From Tetracentron sinense (lineage: Eukaryota > Streptophyta > Magnoliopsida > Trochodendrales > Trochodendraceae): a stretch of 64,000 bases of DNA. Shown here in pieces: positions 11,211 to 22,699 of the stretch. The stretch is from positions 34,047,965-34,111,964 of the forward strand of contig CM026557.1 of the NCBI GenBank assembly GCA_015143295.1, given 5' to 3'. The first letter of the stretch is position 1. The number at the start of each line of letters is the position of its first letter. The position numbers and the translations under genes were made by a program. The notes below the pieces were generated by a model. It had not been told where the DNA came from. It saw nothing but the letters and a program-made list of their open reading frames with translations, and searched no databases.

Positions 11211-11686
11211 AAAGGCGTGTCATTCTCGTCTGTGTGTGCATATATATATATATATATATGTATACTTTCAAAATCAAAATCAAAAGCAATATTTATGATT
11301 ATTTATTTAAATACTAATTTTTATTAAATCTATATTACCCTTTTATTATTTAATATTATAAGATCTTATTACATTTTATAGCGTCTGTTTTAATAATTAA
11401 ACTAAAAAATTTCCACATATATTTTCTAACTGATCCAATTAAACTACTTAGAATTTAATAACAAGAGTCTAACCACTTCATATGCGTCCATGGGAGTATG
11501 TATTGGTCTGTCCTACTAATATATGCTAAATCTAAAAGATATCAAATACTATAAAATTAACTACTTATAATTTCTTACTCCTACTAATATATGTTCAATC
11601 TAGATATAAAATACTATAAAATTAACTACTTATAATTTCTTACTCTGATAAGACTACTTAGAATTTTATAACAATGTGTCTCACCT

Positions 11687-12378
11687 CTAAGGTGTATTTG
11701 AGCCGAGCTTGAGCTTGAGCTTGGCTTGAACATGCTCATGCTTGTCTTGAGCTTGATTCGAGCTTGAATGTATACGCTTGAGCTTGGCTTGAATAAGCTT
11801 GATCAAGCTCGAGCTCTGTTTGAACTCAAACTTTATTTAAGCTTGGGCAGGTTGAAGCTTAATTCACATAATTATTTTGTCTAATTAATTTTACATGATT
11901 TTAAATAAAAATATTTATTATTAAATTTTAATAGAAGAAACCACAAAAATTATAACATTCATATACAAAAATAAGATTTTGGGGGTAGTTCTTAGTCCTA
12001 AGAGTAAGAGTTAAGATGGTCAGGTTTCAAGTTTTAACTTCATATTTTTTTTTTTGTTGTTATTATTATCTCTTTAACTTATTTATTAAAATTATTAACA
12101 GTATGATAAATAAAAGATAGAACTATTATTTTATATTTAAAAAAACAATATTATCAAAACATTTGTGTGTGTATATATAATATATCGAGCCAAACCAAGC
12201 CCTAAACGAGTTGAGCTTCGAGCCGAGCCGAATCAAACATGGTATGAATTGAGCTTAGCTTGTTTAAACATTCGATCTCAAATAAAAGCATTGCTTGATT
12301 TGTTCAAGCTTGAGCTTGACTCGAACAAGCTGAGCTGAGTCGAGCCAACTAGTCAGCTTGGCTTGAGTGCAACCCTAG
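11687..12378. mobile_element. hAT-like MITE rich in GAGCTTGAGC words (692 bp)
   Basis: Ends are imperfect inverted repeats (ctaaggtgtatttgagccga on the left, mirrored by cttgagtgcaaccctag on the right). Flanks carry an 8-bp duplication, tctcacct and tctcacta, six of eight matching. The interior consists of CTTGAGCTTGAGC-type words in both orientations and AT-rich spacer. Related copies are at 1-275 and about 12600-12900. The family assignment to hAT rests on the 8-bp duplication and terminal form only. Confidence 0.55.
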
Positions 12379-12599
12379 TCTCACTACCTTATACAAATCC
12401 TGAGAAGAACCTATTGGTGGGTCACATTACAAATCTTTAATTCTCCTACTAAATCTTTATTTATTAAATTAATAGATATTATTTACCTATTAAGAGAGTA
12501 TAGATATAGATTTATTTTAGTAAATGTATGTAATTAGGAGTTTAACATAGGTAAACTACTTAAAAACTATATAGAATTTATACCAAACTGGGGTGATAC

Positions 12600-12728
12600 T
12601 TTTGACTCGATTGAGTGAGCTGAGCTTTAAATATGCTAAAATTATAAACAAGTCAAGCTCTAGGTAGGCCCTATTTGATTATGCTCGGCTCAAAGCTCGG
12701 TTCGGTTTAAGCTTGACCCAACTTGAAT

Positions 12729-12784
<56 letters not shown>

Positions 12785-12900
12785 ATTAATAATAATTAAT
12801 ACCACTTATAATAATAATTTTAATTTTTAATTCATCGAGCTCGAATCAATTCAAACCTAGATTTTTTAGCTCAAATCAAGCTCGAGCTCAGCTTAAATTT
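12600..12900. repeat. Second GAGCTC-rich repeat copy with internal (AT)n
   Basis: GAGCTGAGC, GCTCGGCTC and CTCGAGCTCAGC words flank a long (AT)n run at about 12733-12783. The organisation resembles the element at 11687-12378, but ends and target duplication could not be fixed. Confidence 0.45.
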
Positions 12901-13084
12901 ACTCCTACTCTTAATCATTTGACTAGATCACACCTCCCTAGTTGCTCCAATGGTAGCAGTGTATCCCCTCCATTGGGGTGGACTCAGTTTTGATTCCCTT
13001 GAGAGTGAGGTGATTGATATGCATACCAATTTACTAACCTACAAGGCTTAGATTGATGATGTCTGATATATTAAGAAACAAAAT

Positions 13085-14300
13085 ATTTAGGGTCTGTTTG
13101 GATACACTTCCATTTTTATGTTTTTTAAAACTGAAAATGATTTTTTGTTTTCAAATTTTTTAAGCAGAAAATACGTTTGGCACTGTACATTAGGTCGGGC
13201 TAGCTCGTGGCCCGCACAACGTAGCCCAAAGTATGGGCGGGCTGGGCTAAGGTTACATGGGCTTGGGCTGGGTTTAGGATCTATTTTCATTAAGTGCTTG
13301 GGTTTCGGCTGGGTTTGGGTAAACCTTAATAAAGCACAGTTAGCCCAGCCTAGCCCGAAATGTAACATGCTTCTTATATCCAAACTAACTCATTACCAAC
13401 ATGACAAAAATATAAAACCCTCTCCCAAAATTTAACATGTTTCTTGGTTGTATTTTGTCCAATTTTCTATTCTTGTCTCTCTTTTCACCGATTTTCTCAG
13501 CAACCAAACATAGAGTAAATAGATCCCACCAAATCCAATTAGAAGGGAATGTGGGTACAACCAATTTGACAAATGTGAAATAAACTGGATTTAATCATTG
13601 GCTCCATTTTTGTTACATCGATGGTACCTTAGGTGAAACACCTTTTCCCCATTTCAATCCCCCACCACTTCATCCCCCTCCCCTGAGAATTGGGATTAAC
13701 TTACCAGCAAAGGTCTTTATAGTCCGACAAGAGACATTTGCTACTTCTACAATAGCATCACATATTCATATTGGATTCAAGCATGTCCATTTAAGAGGCT
13801 CTAATATTTAAAGTAATATTACATAATATTAAAAAAAATTAATTAAAGAGGGAGAAAAACGATTCAGATTCAAACATGGTGTGACATTGTGCACCCTAAA
13901 CTCATGATGTTGATTGCCAATTCACTTAGACCGTCAACTTAGTTCACCTAGATAGTCAACTCAGCTTGGTACCATTCGTTACAAAGATATAAATTGAGAA
14001 GTCATGCTCTTATGAAAAAAGGCTGAAACAAGCGGTCTATTCATTATTGTAAAAAAATGAGTCGAGTATGGGCTGGCCCGAACCCTACCAAACTTTTATT
14101 ATATTACATGGGCCGGGTTTGGGCTTATGTATTGGAATGAATTTGGGCTTGGGCTTGGTTAGGTATGAGGATAAATAAGATGGGTTGAACCCAAATTGGC
14201 TTCAGCCCAACCCAACCCGCCCATTGTACACCCCTACTAACTGTTACTTGTTTTAAAAAAGGAAAATAGAAAAACGTATTTGGTAAATATGATGACCATA
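13085..14300 (+). mobile_element. MITE-like element split by a GGGCTTGGGC-type MITE
   Basis: The outer element (gtttggatacac at 13092 onward) is the inverted counterpart of 10617-10795. Between ggcact (about 13185) and actaactgttac (about 14237) it is interrupted by about 1.05 kb. That insert starts gtacattaggtcggg, ends cccattgtacacccc and is rich in GGGCTTGGGCTGGG, a widespread plant MITE form. The middle of the insert (13440-14040) is plain non-coding DNA. ORFs drawn across it are artefacts. Confidence 0.45.
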
Positions 14301-14325
14301 ATAATGAGTAAACAATTCCAATCCA

Positions 14326-14475
14326 TGGTGGTGGTGGTGGTAGTGGTAGTGGTACATGGCAGTGGTGGTGGTAGTGGTAGTGGTACATGGCAGTGGTGGT
14401 GGTGGTGGTGGTAGTGGTGTGGTGGTGTTGTGGTTGTGGTGGTGGTGGAGTGGTGGTGGTGTGATGGAGTGGTGG
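14326..14475. repeat. GGT/GTG trinucleotide array (about 150 bp)
   Basis: Degenerate GGT repeat with GTA and GGCA interruptions. It is the reverse complement in kind of the CAC array at 10060 and sits at the corresponding place in an oppositely oriented copy of the same MITE-like family. Confidence 0.85.
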
Positions 14476-14741
14476 TTTAAGAAATTTTTTTGAAAAATAT
14501 ATATTAAATTTAATCTTGGTTTTAGGAAAAAAAAATATTTAAACTTTAAGTTGGTTAAGCATAATAAAATAGGAAGGCATTTGATTATGTAGTCAAATGC
14601 AAGGTGAGCTAATCACTACTCTTACCAATAGGGAAATACTCCAGCGTTCCCTCCTAACGTATACACAAGGTTTCAAATCATTATTTGATTCAAAACCAAC
14701 AGTGTATCGGATACAATTTGTTATGATGGTTATTGCTTTTA

Positions 14742-14753
14742 GCTCTGATATCA
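14742..14753 (-). other. Primer binding site remnant (tRNA-iMet type)
   Basis: On the minus strand it reads TGATATCAGAGC, one base from the TGGTATCAGAGC complement of initiator tRNA-Met. It lies four bases outside the LTR end at 14758, on the internal side for a minus-strand element. Nothing recognisable of the internal region is left to its left. Confidence 0.55.
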
Positions 14754-15479
14754 GCTATGACTCCCCGAACTAGCGCCTAAGGAATAATGTTCCGAGATGC
14801 GTGTCCGTTCGTCATAACCACGCATGCGGAAGACTTTACCTACGAAAATACATGAATTTTTAACTTTTCTTATGAGCTTACATAAGCAATAACAGTTGGT
14901 CATCACAATAACTCATCATAAGCAAATGCATTACCTCACTGGATATAGTAGTCTTTACTTTTGGCACCACAATTGCCCCAGTACACTTTCCAAACTCTAT
15001 CAAACGTAGCTCCTTGCCAATCGGTAACCGCTTCAGAATCTGAAGACATAAAATGAGAAGAGTAAGCTATAAAACCCAACAAAATCCACAATCCATCTAG
15101 ACTATTTTTCACGTAGTAACAATCATCAATAATGATATAGTATTTTAGTTCAATTCTCATATTATAATAATATAATATTGTAATTCGTGACCCTAGGTCA
15201 CTCAGTGCTATTTTCACCCTATCCGAGGTTCCCAACCTCTAAGTGTTTTCCACCGTCCATTTTATTCAATCATTGTCCTCAACATCAGGCTACCGTGTCA
15301 TATAACCAATCACGCTCTATCCTTGAGTCCACAGACTTCATCAACTGGGCCCTCTCCCGTGAACAATATCTATCCCTGAGTCCACAGACTCCATTATCAA
15401 CTAATCAGGACTTCTCCCGATTCTAACCAATCCTTGGATATACCAACTCAATTAACCTTAAATCTTTATTTTCCATAAC

Positions 15480-15905
15480 CCGAGCCTTCACCCGATAGCT
15501 GCCAGGAACAGAACAACTCCTCTGCCATATCACACTCTGTCAGGAACAACATTTCTGACATATCACTTTATATTTCTCCACTGACAAGCCAATGACACAC
15601 CTCTAACTAACAGGAAATACCAGACCACCAGGAAACACCTGACTACCAGGAACACATCTAACATAACACCCTTGTCAAGCAACACATCTGATAACCAGGA
15701 AACACATCTGACATATCAGGAATCACACCTCTGAAATGCCAGAAACACTCATCTGATTACCAGGAAACACTTTTGACAAGATAACCCTATTAGACAAAAC
15801 ACCTCTAACAATATCCATGTCAGGCAAAACACCTTTGACATCAAATCCTGTCAGGTACAATACCTCTAACATCAAATCCTGTCATCACAATACCTCTAAC
15901 AGTAC
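15480..15905. repeat. Degenerate tandem array of CAGGAA(A)CACnTCTGACAT units
   Basis: Roughly twenty short, strongly diverged units of 18-30 bases follow each other within the truncated LTR, sharing caggaa, cacctctgac and acatatca words. No unit length is constant. Confidence 0.6.
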
Positions 15906-15917
15906 AACATTTAATCC

Positions 15918-16110
15918 AACCTCTATTGGGATGTACCTGCCCCTATAGAACATCATCTCTCAAGGCAACCACCTTGTAACATTACATCCTCTATTGGGAT
16001 GTACCTGCCCTGCAGAACATCATCTTTCAAGGCAACCATCATGTAACATCACAATCTCTGCTGGGTGCATACCTACCGACACAGGCCAATGCCCCCTCAA
16101 GGTAACATCA
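15918..16110. repeat. Tandem repeat, unit about 68 bp, two clear copies and a third diverged
   Basis: The unit starts cctctattgggatgtacctg and ends with aaggcaacca..cttgtaacat. Copies begin near 15918 and 15986; a weaker third starts near 16054. A second, weaker tandem of about 85 bp (rich in gtggaac.tta..cggccgat.gacc) occupies 16390-16625. Confidence 0.65.
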
Positions 16111-17263
16111 TTGAGTTCGTAACCTCAATACATCACTGGGTCCATACATCCTAATCCAAACTTGGGTCCATAGACCCGATGTCATCTTAACTCTCCCGAC
16201 TATCAGTCACAATGGGACCCCGACTCTTAATAGATACCGCCTCTCCTTACCTAGTCAAAGAGGGACTATAGACATCATTTCGCATAGGTTAGGTTTTCTA
16301 ACCGTAGAAAATCTCCAATTAATCCAAGTCTTGCTTGATTAATTGAATATGTTGGGCCTCGCGCCCGTGGACCAAGTCCAAGGGTATACCATCCCGATGT
16401 GGAACATTACCCGGCCGATAAACCATTTCATTGTCTTAAGATGTTCAAACAACATCACATCACATCACGTAAGGATTGTTTCGAGGTGGAACTTTACTAG
16501 GCCAATGGACCTACCATTACCTTACAAGTGTTCAAAGATCATTACATCATACAAGGTGGTTCTGATAGGGAACCTATCCGAGCCGATGGATCCATCCATC
16601 ACCTTACATGACTTCCACAGAAGTAATAGGGCACCCTAGAGTGACCTTACGACACACGAAGGAGCCACACTGAGCTTCCCGGAGGTCCAAACACCTCTTA
16701 ATCTTTCCATACATACCATCCATCCTCCTTAAAATTGGTCCTTGACCCTTTTCATTTATACAAAATCATCCATGAGAGACGAAATTTCGAGCTAACATGC
16801 CCGAAACCAAGGGCTACACCCCTCGACTCCATCTACAAGTAATCTCAACTCTTCAATCCATCATAGATCGGGTCTCAGACCCTTCTCATCCATGCCACAC
16901 ATCATCCATGATATTCCACATACAAATAACTTAAATAAGGGAAGATAGAATAGAGGGAAAGGGATTTTACCTCCCTACGTGTAGATCGAGGCTACGGAGA
17001 GTGAAAAGGATGTCATGGTTGCATCCAGAACGCCAAGGAACCTCAAGGTACACCTCTTCTCTCTTGATCTTCCACTTTCTCTCTCTAGGCTTCTCTCTTT
17101 CTCTCTTTACACATCGATCAAGGCACCGAGGAGGAAAATGGACGTTGCCAGCATGTTGGGAACATCGAAAAACCCCAACGGGACCTCTCTTTTCCTTTTT
17201 CTCTCTTCTTTTCTCTCTCTCCTCGCTTTCTCTCTCTAACCACACTCGGGCAGAGCTTCGGCT

Positions 17264-17461
17264 CTCAAAAAATGACTCTCTTCTCTATGAAATTTCACCC
17301 TAAAAAAATACCTCATATAATTAGGGTTACAACATAAAGACAATATGGGTAAAATACCCAAAACGGGTGGGGAAACCCCACACATTGCCCATTTATCGGG
17401 TCATCCGGGTCACCAAATGGGTCATCATGAATCCGGGTTGAATTCATGATAACATCCAACA
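17264..17461 (-). mobile_element. Half of a copia LTR (same family as the 26.5-45.9 kb element)
   Basis: These 198 bases match the right half of the copia LTRs at 26533-26935 and 45526-45928, ending in the same catccaaca. They are followed by the same atatata flank as the right LTR. The left half and any internal copia sequence are absent. Confidence 0.8.
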
Positions 17462-18240
17462 ATATATATTTCATGCCTTTTCTATGTTGTAAATTTATCA
17501 TACCATTTAAATGTATCTAATACTAGCAACTCTAAAGAGCATTTTAGTGTAATTCTTCCCTATATATGTTTACCATATTTTCTAGTTTTATACTGAGATA
17601 GAAAAACGATATGTAGAAATAGTAGAAAGGTACTTGTTAAGTTTCTCTTCTCTTATACAATTGTATTTGCATGGATAATACCCATTTTTTCCTTCTTTGA
17701 TGCTAAGCGTTTTATGATTTCAGATTTATGTAATGGATTTTGAGATGTTAGAGGAAACATAAATATGTAAGTAGACTCTTTCTATCTCCATATTTTTTGA
17801 AGATAGATATTGAAAAGTATATAATTTTATTTAGATTACTTGGACATGTTATCTAGTTTTTCAAATTTGTGTCATTTTCTTGAATTACTTTTACTTAATT
17901 AATATTTCCAACTACAAAACAGAATCTAAATGAAATATTTAAATGCATTACAAGGATTTGAATCTTAGAAATTTAATTAAGAATAATTTATAAGTAGAAA
18001 ATTAAAGAATAAAAATTATTTAAAAACCCTAGTTCTCAAAATTGAGGTGTATTGGATAGGTTGTCCGCTTTATTCAATGATCTATACTTAAAATATAAGT
18101 GAAGCTAAAATGGTTCAAAGCATGCAATTAAGAGTGTTGTTGCAATAACAAGATTCCCACCGAAATTCGGATTTAATTAAGTTAGAATTTTTATAGTCTA
18201 TTTTTTCCTTGACATATATAGGGACGAAAAAGTAAATTTT
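17462..18240. repeat. Segmental duplication, left copy of flank F1
   Basis: About 780 bases align nearly end to end with 45929-46704, the right flank of the copia element, with a few percent of substitutions and small indels (for example around 18160-18190). No ORF of note. After 18240 the two copies diverge completely. Confidence 0.85.
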
Positions 18241-18901
18241 CCTTTGGGTCCATCCTACTTGACTAGAAACTTAAGAGTCCGATCGGATAGTCAATTTTGG
18301 ATCGGTCCTTAATTGGGCTATTCCATCAACCCAAAACTGCATATTCTAAGGGGAGATTCTATCGATTTTGTAAGAGAATTTATTAGATTAAATTCTGATT
18401 TGGTGGGTGTTCTTTAACCTTATGAGATTTAAATTTTAGTTTTTATGGGGCTACATAATTTAAATATTTTATTTTAAATTATTAGTAAATGAGCATTCTA
18501 AAGGAGGGGTATCGTCTTCTTCCGCCAAGCATTGCAAGCTTGTAGGGATAGACCGGAGTGAATCTGAGCTAAGTTGAATCCCAAAGATAGAGTAGCCATA
18601 TCCCTTGCACAACGGAAGGCTTTGACTACTTTCAAGAAAGAGTTTTAATAAAGCGTCTCTTAGCTTGGTGATTCAAGTATATTTATCTATAAATATTATT
18701 GTAGTCATTTATATGCAAGTTTATGAATTAACATATTTGCAAGGATAATTTATCTTTTGGGTGTTTGGTACCAACAAAAATCACTATCTCAAAGAGAGTT
18801 ACCTGAGGGAACAATCTTCCTAGATTACAAAAACAAAAATAGAGACACAGGTAAAGAACAAACTTTCTTAAATTTGCAAAAGCCTTTTAATCAATAGAAA
18901 G
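18241..18901. other. Non-coding stretch before the CRM-like element
   Basis: AT-rich sequence with no gene that I can support. A less AT-rich part (18500-18660) has no long ORF. The stretch ends at the target duplication gacac. Confidence 0.4.
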
Positions 18902-18906
18902 GACAC

Positions 18907-19447
18907 TGATGAAGGACAAGGAACTAACATTGATGTCAAAGAAATATCAGAAAAATTCCTAAAATCAGTAGAGCACCCAAAAGTTCTAAGAAAGTCTCAA
19001 AGGTTAAAGGATCGGGGCCCATATGCAAGTTGGACTATTTTTTAGGCCAACCCCCGAGCCTCATATAGGTCAAGATGTGACCCATATCCACAAAACCTAG
19101 CTGGATGGTTTGGAGGGAAATGCATTTATCTTCAAGTCATAATTTCTTGTTGGGTCCTAGAAAGTCATGTTAGTCTACATGTCACTTTTAAGACCATTTT
19201 GTAAGGTCCCAAAGTATCAAGTCCCTAAGTATTATTATGGCAAAGTCTAGTTTAAAGGAGGTTAGTTCCTATCATTAATTATAAAGCTATTTAGCTGAAC
19301 GTGTGGGAGGAGGAAGGGACAATTCTGAATTTTATTTGAAAGTAAAAGAAAGGTTTAGTTCCTTCTCTTGGTTTCATTTCTAGAATTTTCCTTAATCATC
19401 TTTTCTTACAACAAAATTCTGCATTTTTCTCCATCAACTCTACATCA
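18907..19447 (+). repeat. 5' LTR of the CRM-like element
   Basis: Begins tgatgaaggacaag and ends tctacatca, directly after gacac and three bases before the primer site. It contains a copy of the C-terminal pol coding sequence in its first 190 bases. Confidence 0.9.
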
Positions 19448-19449
19448 TT

Positions 19450-19461
19450 TGGTATCAAAGC
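19450..19461 (+). other. Primer binding site, CRM-like element
   Basis: TGGTATCAAAGC differs at one position from the complement of initiator tRNA-Met and starts three bases after the LTR. Confidence 0.8.
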
Positions 19462-19473
19462 TTGGTTACAGAC

Positions 19474-20530
19474 ATGCCTCCAAAAAGAAACCAGACCCTT
19501 GGTGGAGTTGACAGAGATGAGGATGTTATTAGAAGGACAGATTTTGAAGCTTTCCAACAGGCCATGATGCGTTCCCTTCAAGAACTGAATGGCGTAACTA
19601 GCAATTTGACCGAACAACTAGAGAACTAGAGCTAGCGGCTTAATGTTCTAACACCCCCTTCTCCACATCAATCTCAATTTGTTGAGAGTGAAAAAAGTGA
19701 AGAACAGATGCAAAACCCTTTCTACAGACCTGATGCCCCAAGGAGACAAGCCGAATTAAGAGAAAATCAACGCTGGGAAAATGCATTCAAATTGGAACTA
19801 CCCGAGTTCCATGGTGGATTGGCTGCAGAAGATTTTTTGGATTGGGTGGCTACCATAGAAGAACTCTTTGATTTTAAGGGCATTCCCGAAGATAAAAAAG
19901 TTTCCCTTATAGCTCTAAGGCTCCGTGGTCGAGCCTCTGCATGGTGGCAACAATTGAAGATTACACGAGCCCGAAGAGGCAAAAGCAAAATCACCAAATG
20001 GAACAAGATGAAGAAAAAAATGGAAGACGAGTTTTTGCCATTCAATTTCCAGCAAACCTTGCATCAAAGGTTACAAAAACTCACTCAAGGTACTCGATCA
20101 GTAGCTCAATACACTGAGGAATTCTATACCTTTGTTTCTCGCAATGACTTGGTAGAATCACAAGAGCAACTAGTTTCTCGCTATATCGGTGGCCTCAAGC
20201 AAGCAATTCAAGATGTTCTTCACCTCCATACTTTTTGGAAAGTTTTTGAAGCCTTTCAAAAGGCTTAATCCATATAGGACCAGCAAAAGAAGATTGGAAA
20301 TCATTCATACCCCTTCAATCCTTTAGCGGGACCTCCTAGAGTTGCAAATCCTCAATCGATTGACACTCGAGTTCCGCACAACACCAATGCAACTACTCCA
20401 GCTCCAAATCGACCTTTTACTAAGCCTCAAGATACATCACAGCAACCTATTACTTTTGGAAATAAGTGTTTCAGATGTGGGGAAGCTGGTCATAAAGCTT
20501 CTGAATGCAAAAGGTCGAGTAGGCAATTTC
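19474..20530 (+). pseudogene. gag of the CRM-like element, interrupted by stops
   Basis: The likely start is the ATG at 19474 (MPPKRNQTLGG), 12 bases after the primer site and in frame with everything up to the RT. It encodes the retrotransposon gag (capsid-like) domain, including DWVATIEELFDFKGIPEDKK and the GRASAWW motif (about residues 120-155), and a CCHC zinc knuckle CFRCGEAGHKASEC at 20467-20508 that binds RNA. Two TAG codons close together near 19627 cut off the first 51 residues, and a TAA at about 20266 separates the capsid from the zinc knuckle. The longest open piece is 19708-20268. Confidence 0.85.
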
Positions 20531-20946
20531 TAGCTCAAGAAGAGGAAGTCGGTCATGAAATTGAAGGAGACCCTATTTTTGATGATCCTCTACTTGAAGA
20601 AGAAAAATTTATTCTTGAGGGAGATAGTGGTCTCAATTTGGTGACCAGAAGGATGTTCTTGACTCCACGTGATGATTCAGATCAATGGCTTTGACATAAT
20701 ATTTTTCAAACGACTTGTACCGTAAAGGGAAAGGTGTGCAAGTTGATCATCGATTTAGAAAGTTGCGAGAATGTTATTTTTGAGGAAGCCATGAATAAAT
20801 TGCAGCTCCAAACAAGATGTCATCCTCAGCCATACAAATTGGTTTGGCTCAGCAAGGTTAGTGAGGTACGGGTTTCAAAACAATGTCTCGTTTCTATTTC
20901 AATAGGGAAAACATAAGTCGATAAAATTTGGTGTGATGTTGTTCCA
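20531..20946 (+). pseudogene. Protease region of the CRM-like element
   Basis: Between the zinc knuckle and RT, in the gag frame, lies CKLIIDLESCENVIF (20737 onward). The position and following text correspond to the retropepsin active site, normally D-S/T-G. Here the Asp is kept but the Gly has been lost (DLE). In-frame stops at about 20692 and 20914 flank it. It would cleave the polyprotein but cannot be active as written. Confidence 0.65.
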
Positions 20947-22560
20947 ATGGATGCATGCCATATTTTTCTTGGTCGGCCATGGCAATTCGATAGACATACA
21001 ATTCATGATGGCAAAAAGAATACTTATTCTTTTGTTAAAGATAGTCTCAAGATTGTTTTGATACCTTCAAACAAAAACAGCCCCAAAAGTAACACTGAGG
21101 AGAACTTGAGCTTTCTTTCTCAAAAGGAATTTTTAGATGAAGTTCAAGATGTTGGATATTTTTACTTCTTGTTGGAAAAAGAAAAATTAGAAGGTAATGT
21201 GATTCCCAAATCAGCCCAACCCTTGTTGGATGAGTTTAGTGATGTGTTTCCTGAGGACCTACCACTTGGCTTGCCACCCATGCGTGATGTGCAACACCAT
21301 ATTGACCTTACTCCAAGTGCTATTTTACCCAACAAAGCACATTATAGAATGAGTCCAAAAGAGCATGAACAGTTAAGAAAACAAGTTGAAGAGCTCGTAA
21401 AAAAAGGATTTGTTCAAGAGAGTAAAAGCCCTTAAGCGGTTCCGGCCTTACTTGTTCCAAAAAAAGATGGCACTTGGTGCATGTGCATTGACAGCCGAGC
21501 CATAAATAAAATCACCATTAAGTACAAATTTCTTATTCCTAGACTTGATGACATGATAGATCAGCTTAAGGGAGCTATTATTTTTTTCCAAAATTGATTT
21601 GAAGAGTGGTTATCATCAAATTCGCATTCGGTCGGGAGATGAATGGAAAATTGTGTTCAAAACACGAGAAGGTTTCTTTGAGTGGCTCGTTATGCCATTT
21701 GGGTTATCAAATGCCCCAAGTAATTTCATGAGGGTCATGAATCAGATACTTAGGCCCTTCATTGGCCAATTTGTTGTGGTATATTTTGATGACATTCTTG
21801 TCTATAGTCCCGACACTGATTCACACTTCTTACACTCGAGGGAAGTTTTACTTACTCCTCGAAGGGAGAAACTTTTTGCTAACTTGAAGAATTGCGACCA
21901 AGAATGTGATTTTTCTTGGCTATGAAGTCTCTGGGGAAGGCATCAAACCAGATCAGTCCAAGATCCAAGCAATCGTCGATTGGCCTGCTCCAAAGAATTT
22001 TTTTGAGGTGCGTAGTTTTCATGGGTTTGCTAGTTTTTACCGATGATTTATTCGTGGTTTTAGCATCATTTTAGCACCTATTACTAATTGCATGAGGCAT
22101 GGAAAATTCCTATGGACTCCTGAAGCTCAACAAAGCTTTGAAGAAATCAAGGTTTATCTTTCTACTTCACCTCTTCTTGCTTTACCCGATTTTGATAAAC
22201 TATTTGAACTGGATTGTGATGCATTTAAAGTTGGTGTGGGGGATGTTCTTAGCCAAAGTAACAAGCCGGTGGGGTATTTTAGTGAGAAATTGGTAGGTGC
22301 AAGACTCAATTACTCCACCTACGATGTGGAATTTTATGCAATTGTGCGAGCATTACAATATTGGAGGCACTACTTGAAACAAAGAGAATTTGTACTCTAT
22401 TCGGACCACGAAGCACTCAAGCATCTCAACAACCAAGAAAAACTCATTTCCCGTCATGCTAAATGGGTTTCTTACCTCCAAGAATTCACTTTCACACTGA
22501 CGCATAAAGCCAGGAGTCAAAAACAAGGTGCCGATGCACTAAGTAGAAGAGTTGTCTTGC
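20947..22560 (+). pseudogene. Reverse transcriptase and RNase H of the CRM-like element
   Basis: The RT spans three frames: [18 protein letters not shown] to a stop at about 21433, then [19 protein letters not shown], then after a T-run near 21580 the next frame with [20 protein letters not shown] and the catalytic YFDD at 21782-21793. A second frame change near 21905 leads to [10 protein letters not shown] and the RNase H (ELDCDAFKVGVG, EFYAIVRALQYWRHYL, LYSDHEALKHL, GADALSRR), in which the D-E-D-D catalytic residues are visible. A TGA at about 22054 interrupts the connection. All catalytic motifs survive but the frame does not. Confidence 0.85.
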
Positions 22561-22699
22561 TTTCTACTATGCGGGTGGAAGTTATTGGCTTTGAAATTTT
22601 TAAGGAAATGATAGCTGATGATGATTACTTTGGTCCAATTATCAAAGATGTTTTGTCAGGTAAGAGGCATGATTACCTTGTGCATGGTAGCTATCTCTT

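Larger units (their letters stand above)
14758..17263 (-). mobile_element. Truncated LTR of a Ty3/gypsy (Tekay/Del-like) element
   Basis: The left border TGACTCCCCGAAC, read on the minus strand, gives an LTR end ...GGGGAGTCA next to a primer site. The adjacent wording (cacgcatgcggaagac) resembles that in the Tekay-like LTRs at 28.0 and 35.4 kb (gtgcggaagaac). The LTR then runs 2.5 kb with several internal repeat blocks and stops abruptly at 17263 where a half copia LTR begins. U3 with its TATA box appears to be missing. The CT-rich stretch 17050-17240 would lie in or near the transcribed leader. There is no protein-coding sequence. Confidence 0.5.

Noticed and set aside
15480..15905. CRISPR-like or satellite array
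   Set aside because: Units are variable in length and sequence with no fixed spacer, and the sequence lies in a plant LTR.
17313..17501. Minus ORF repeated almost identically at 45768-45968
   Set aside because: The conservation reflects the duplicated copia LTR end and flank, not selection on a protein.
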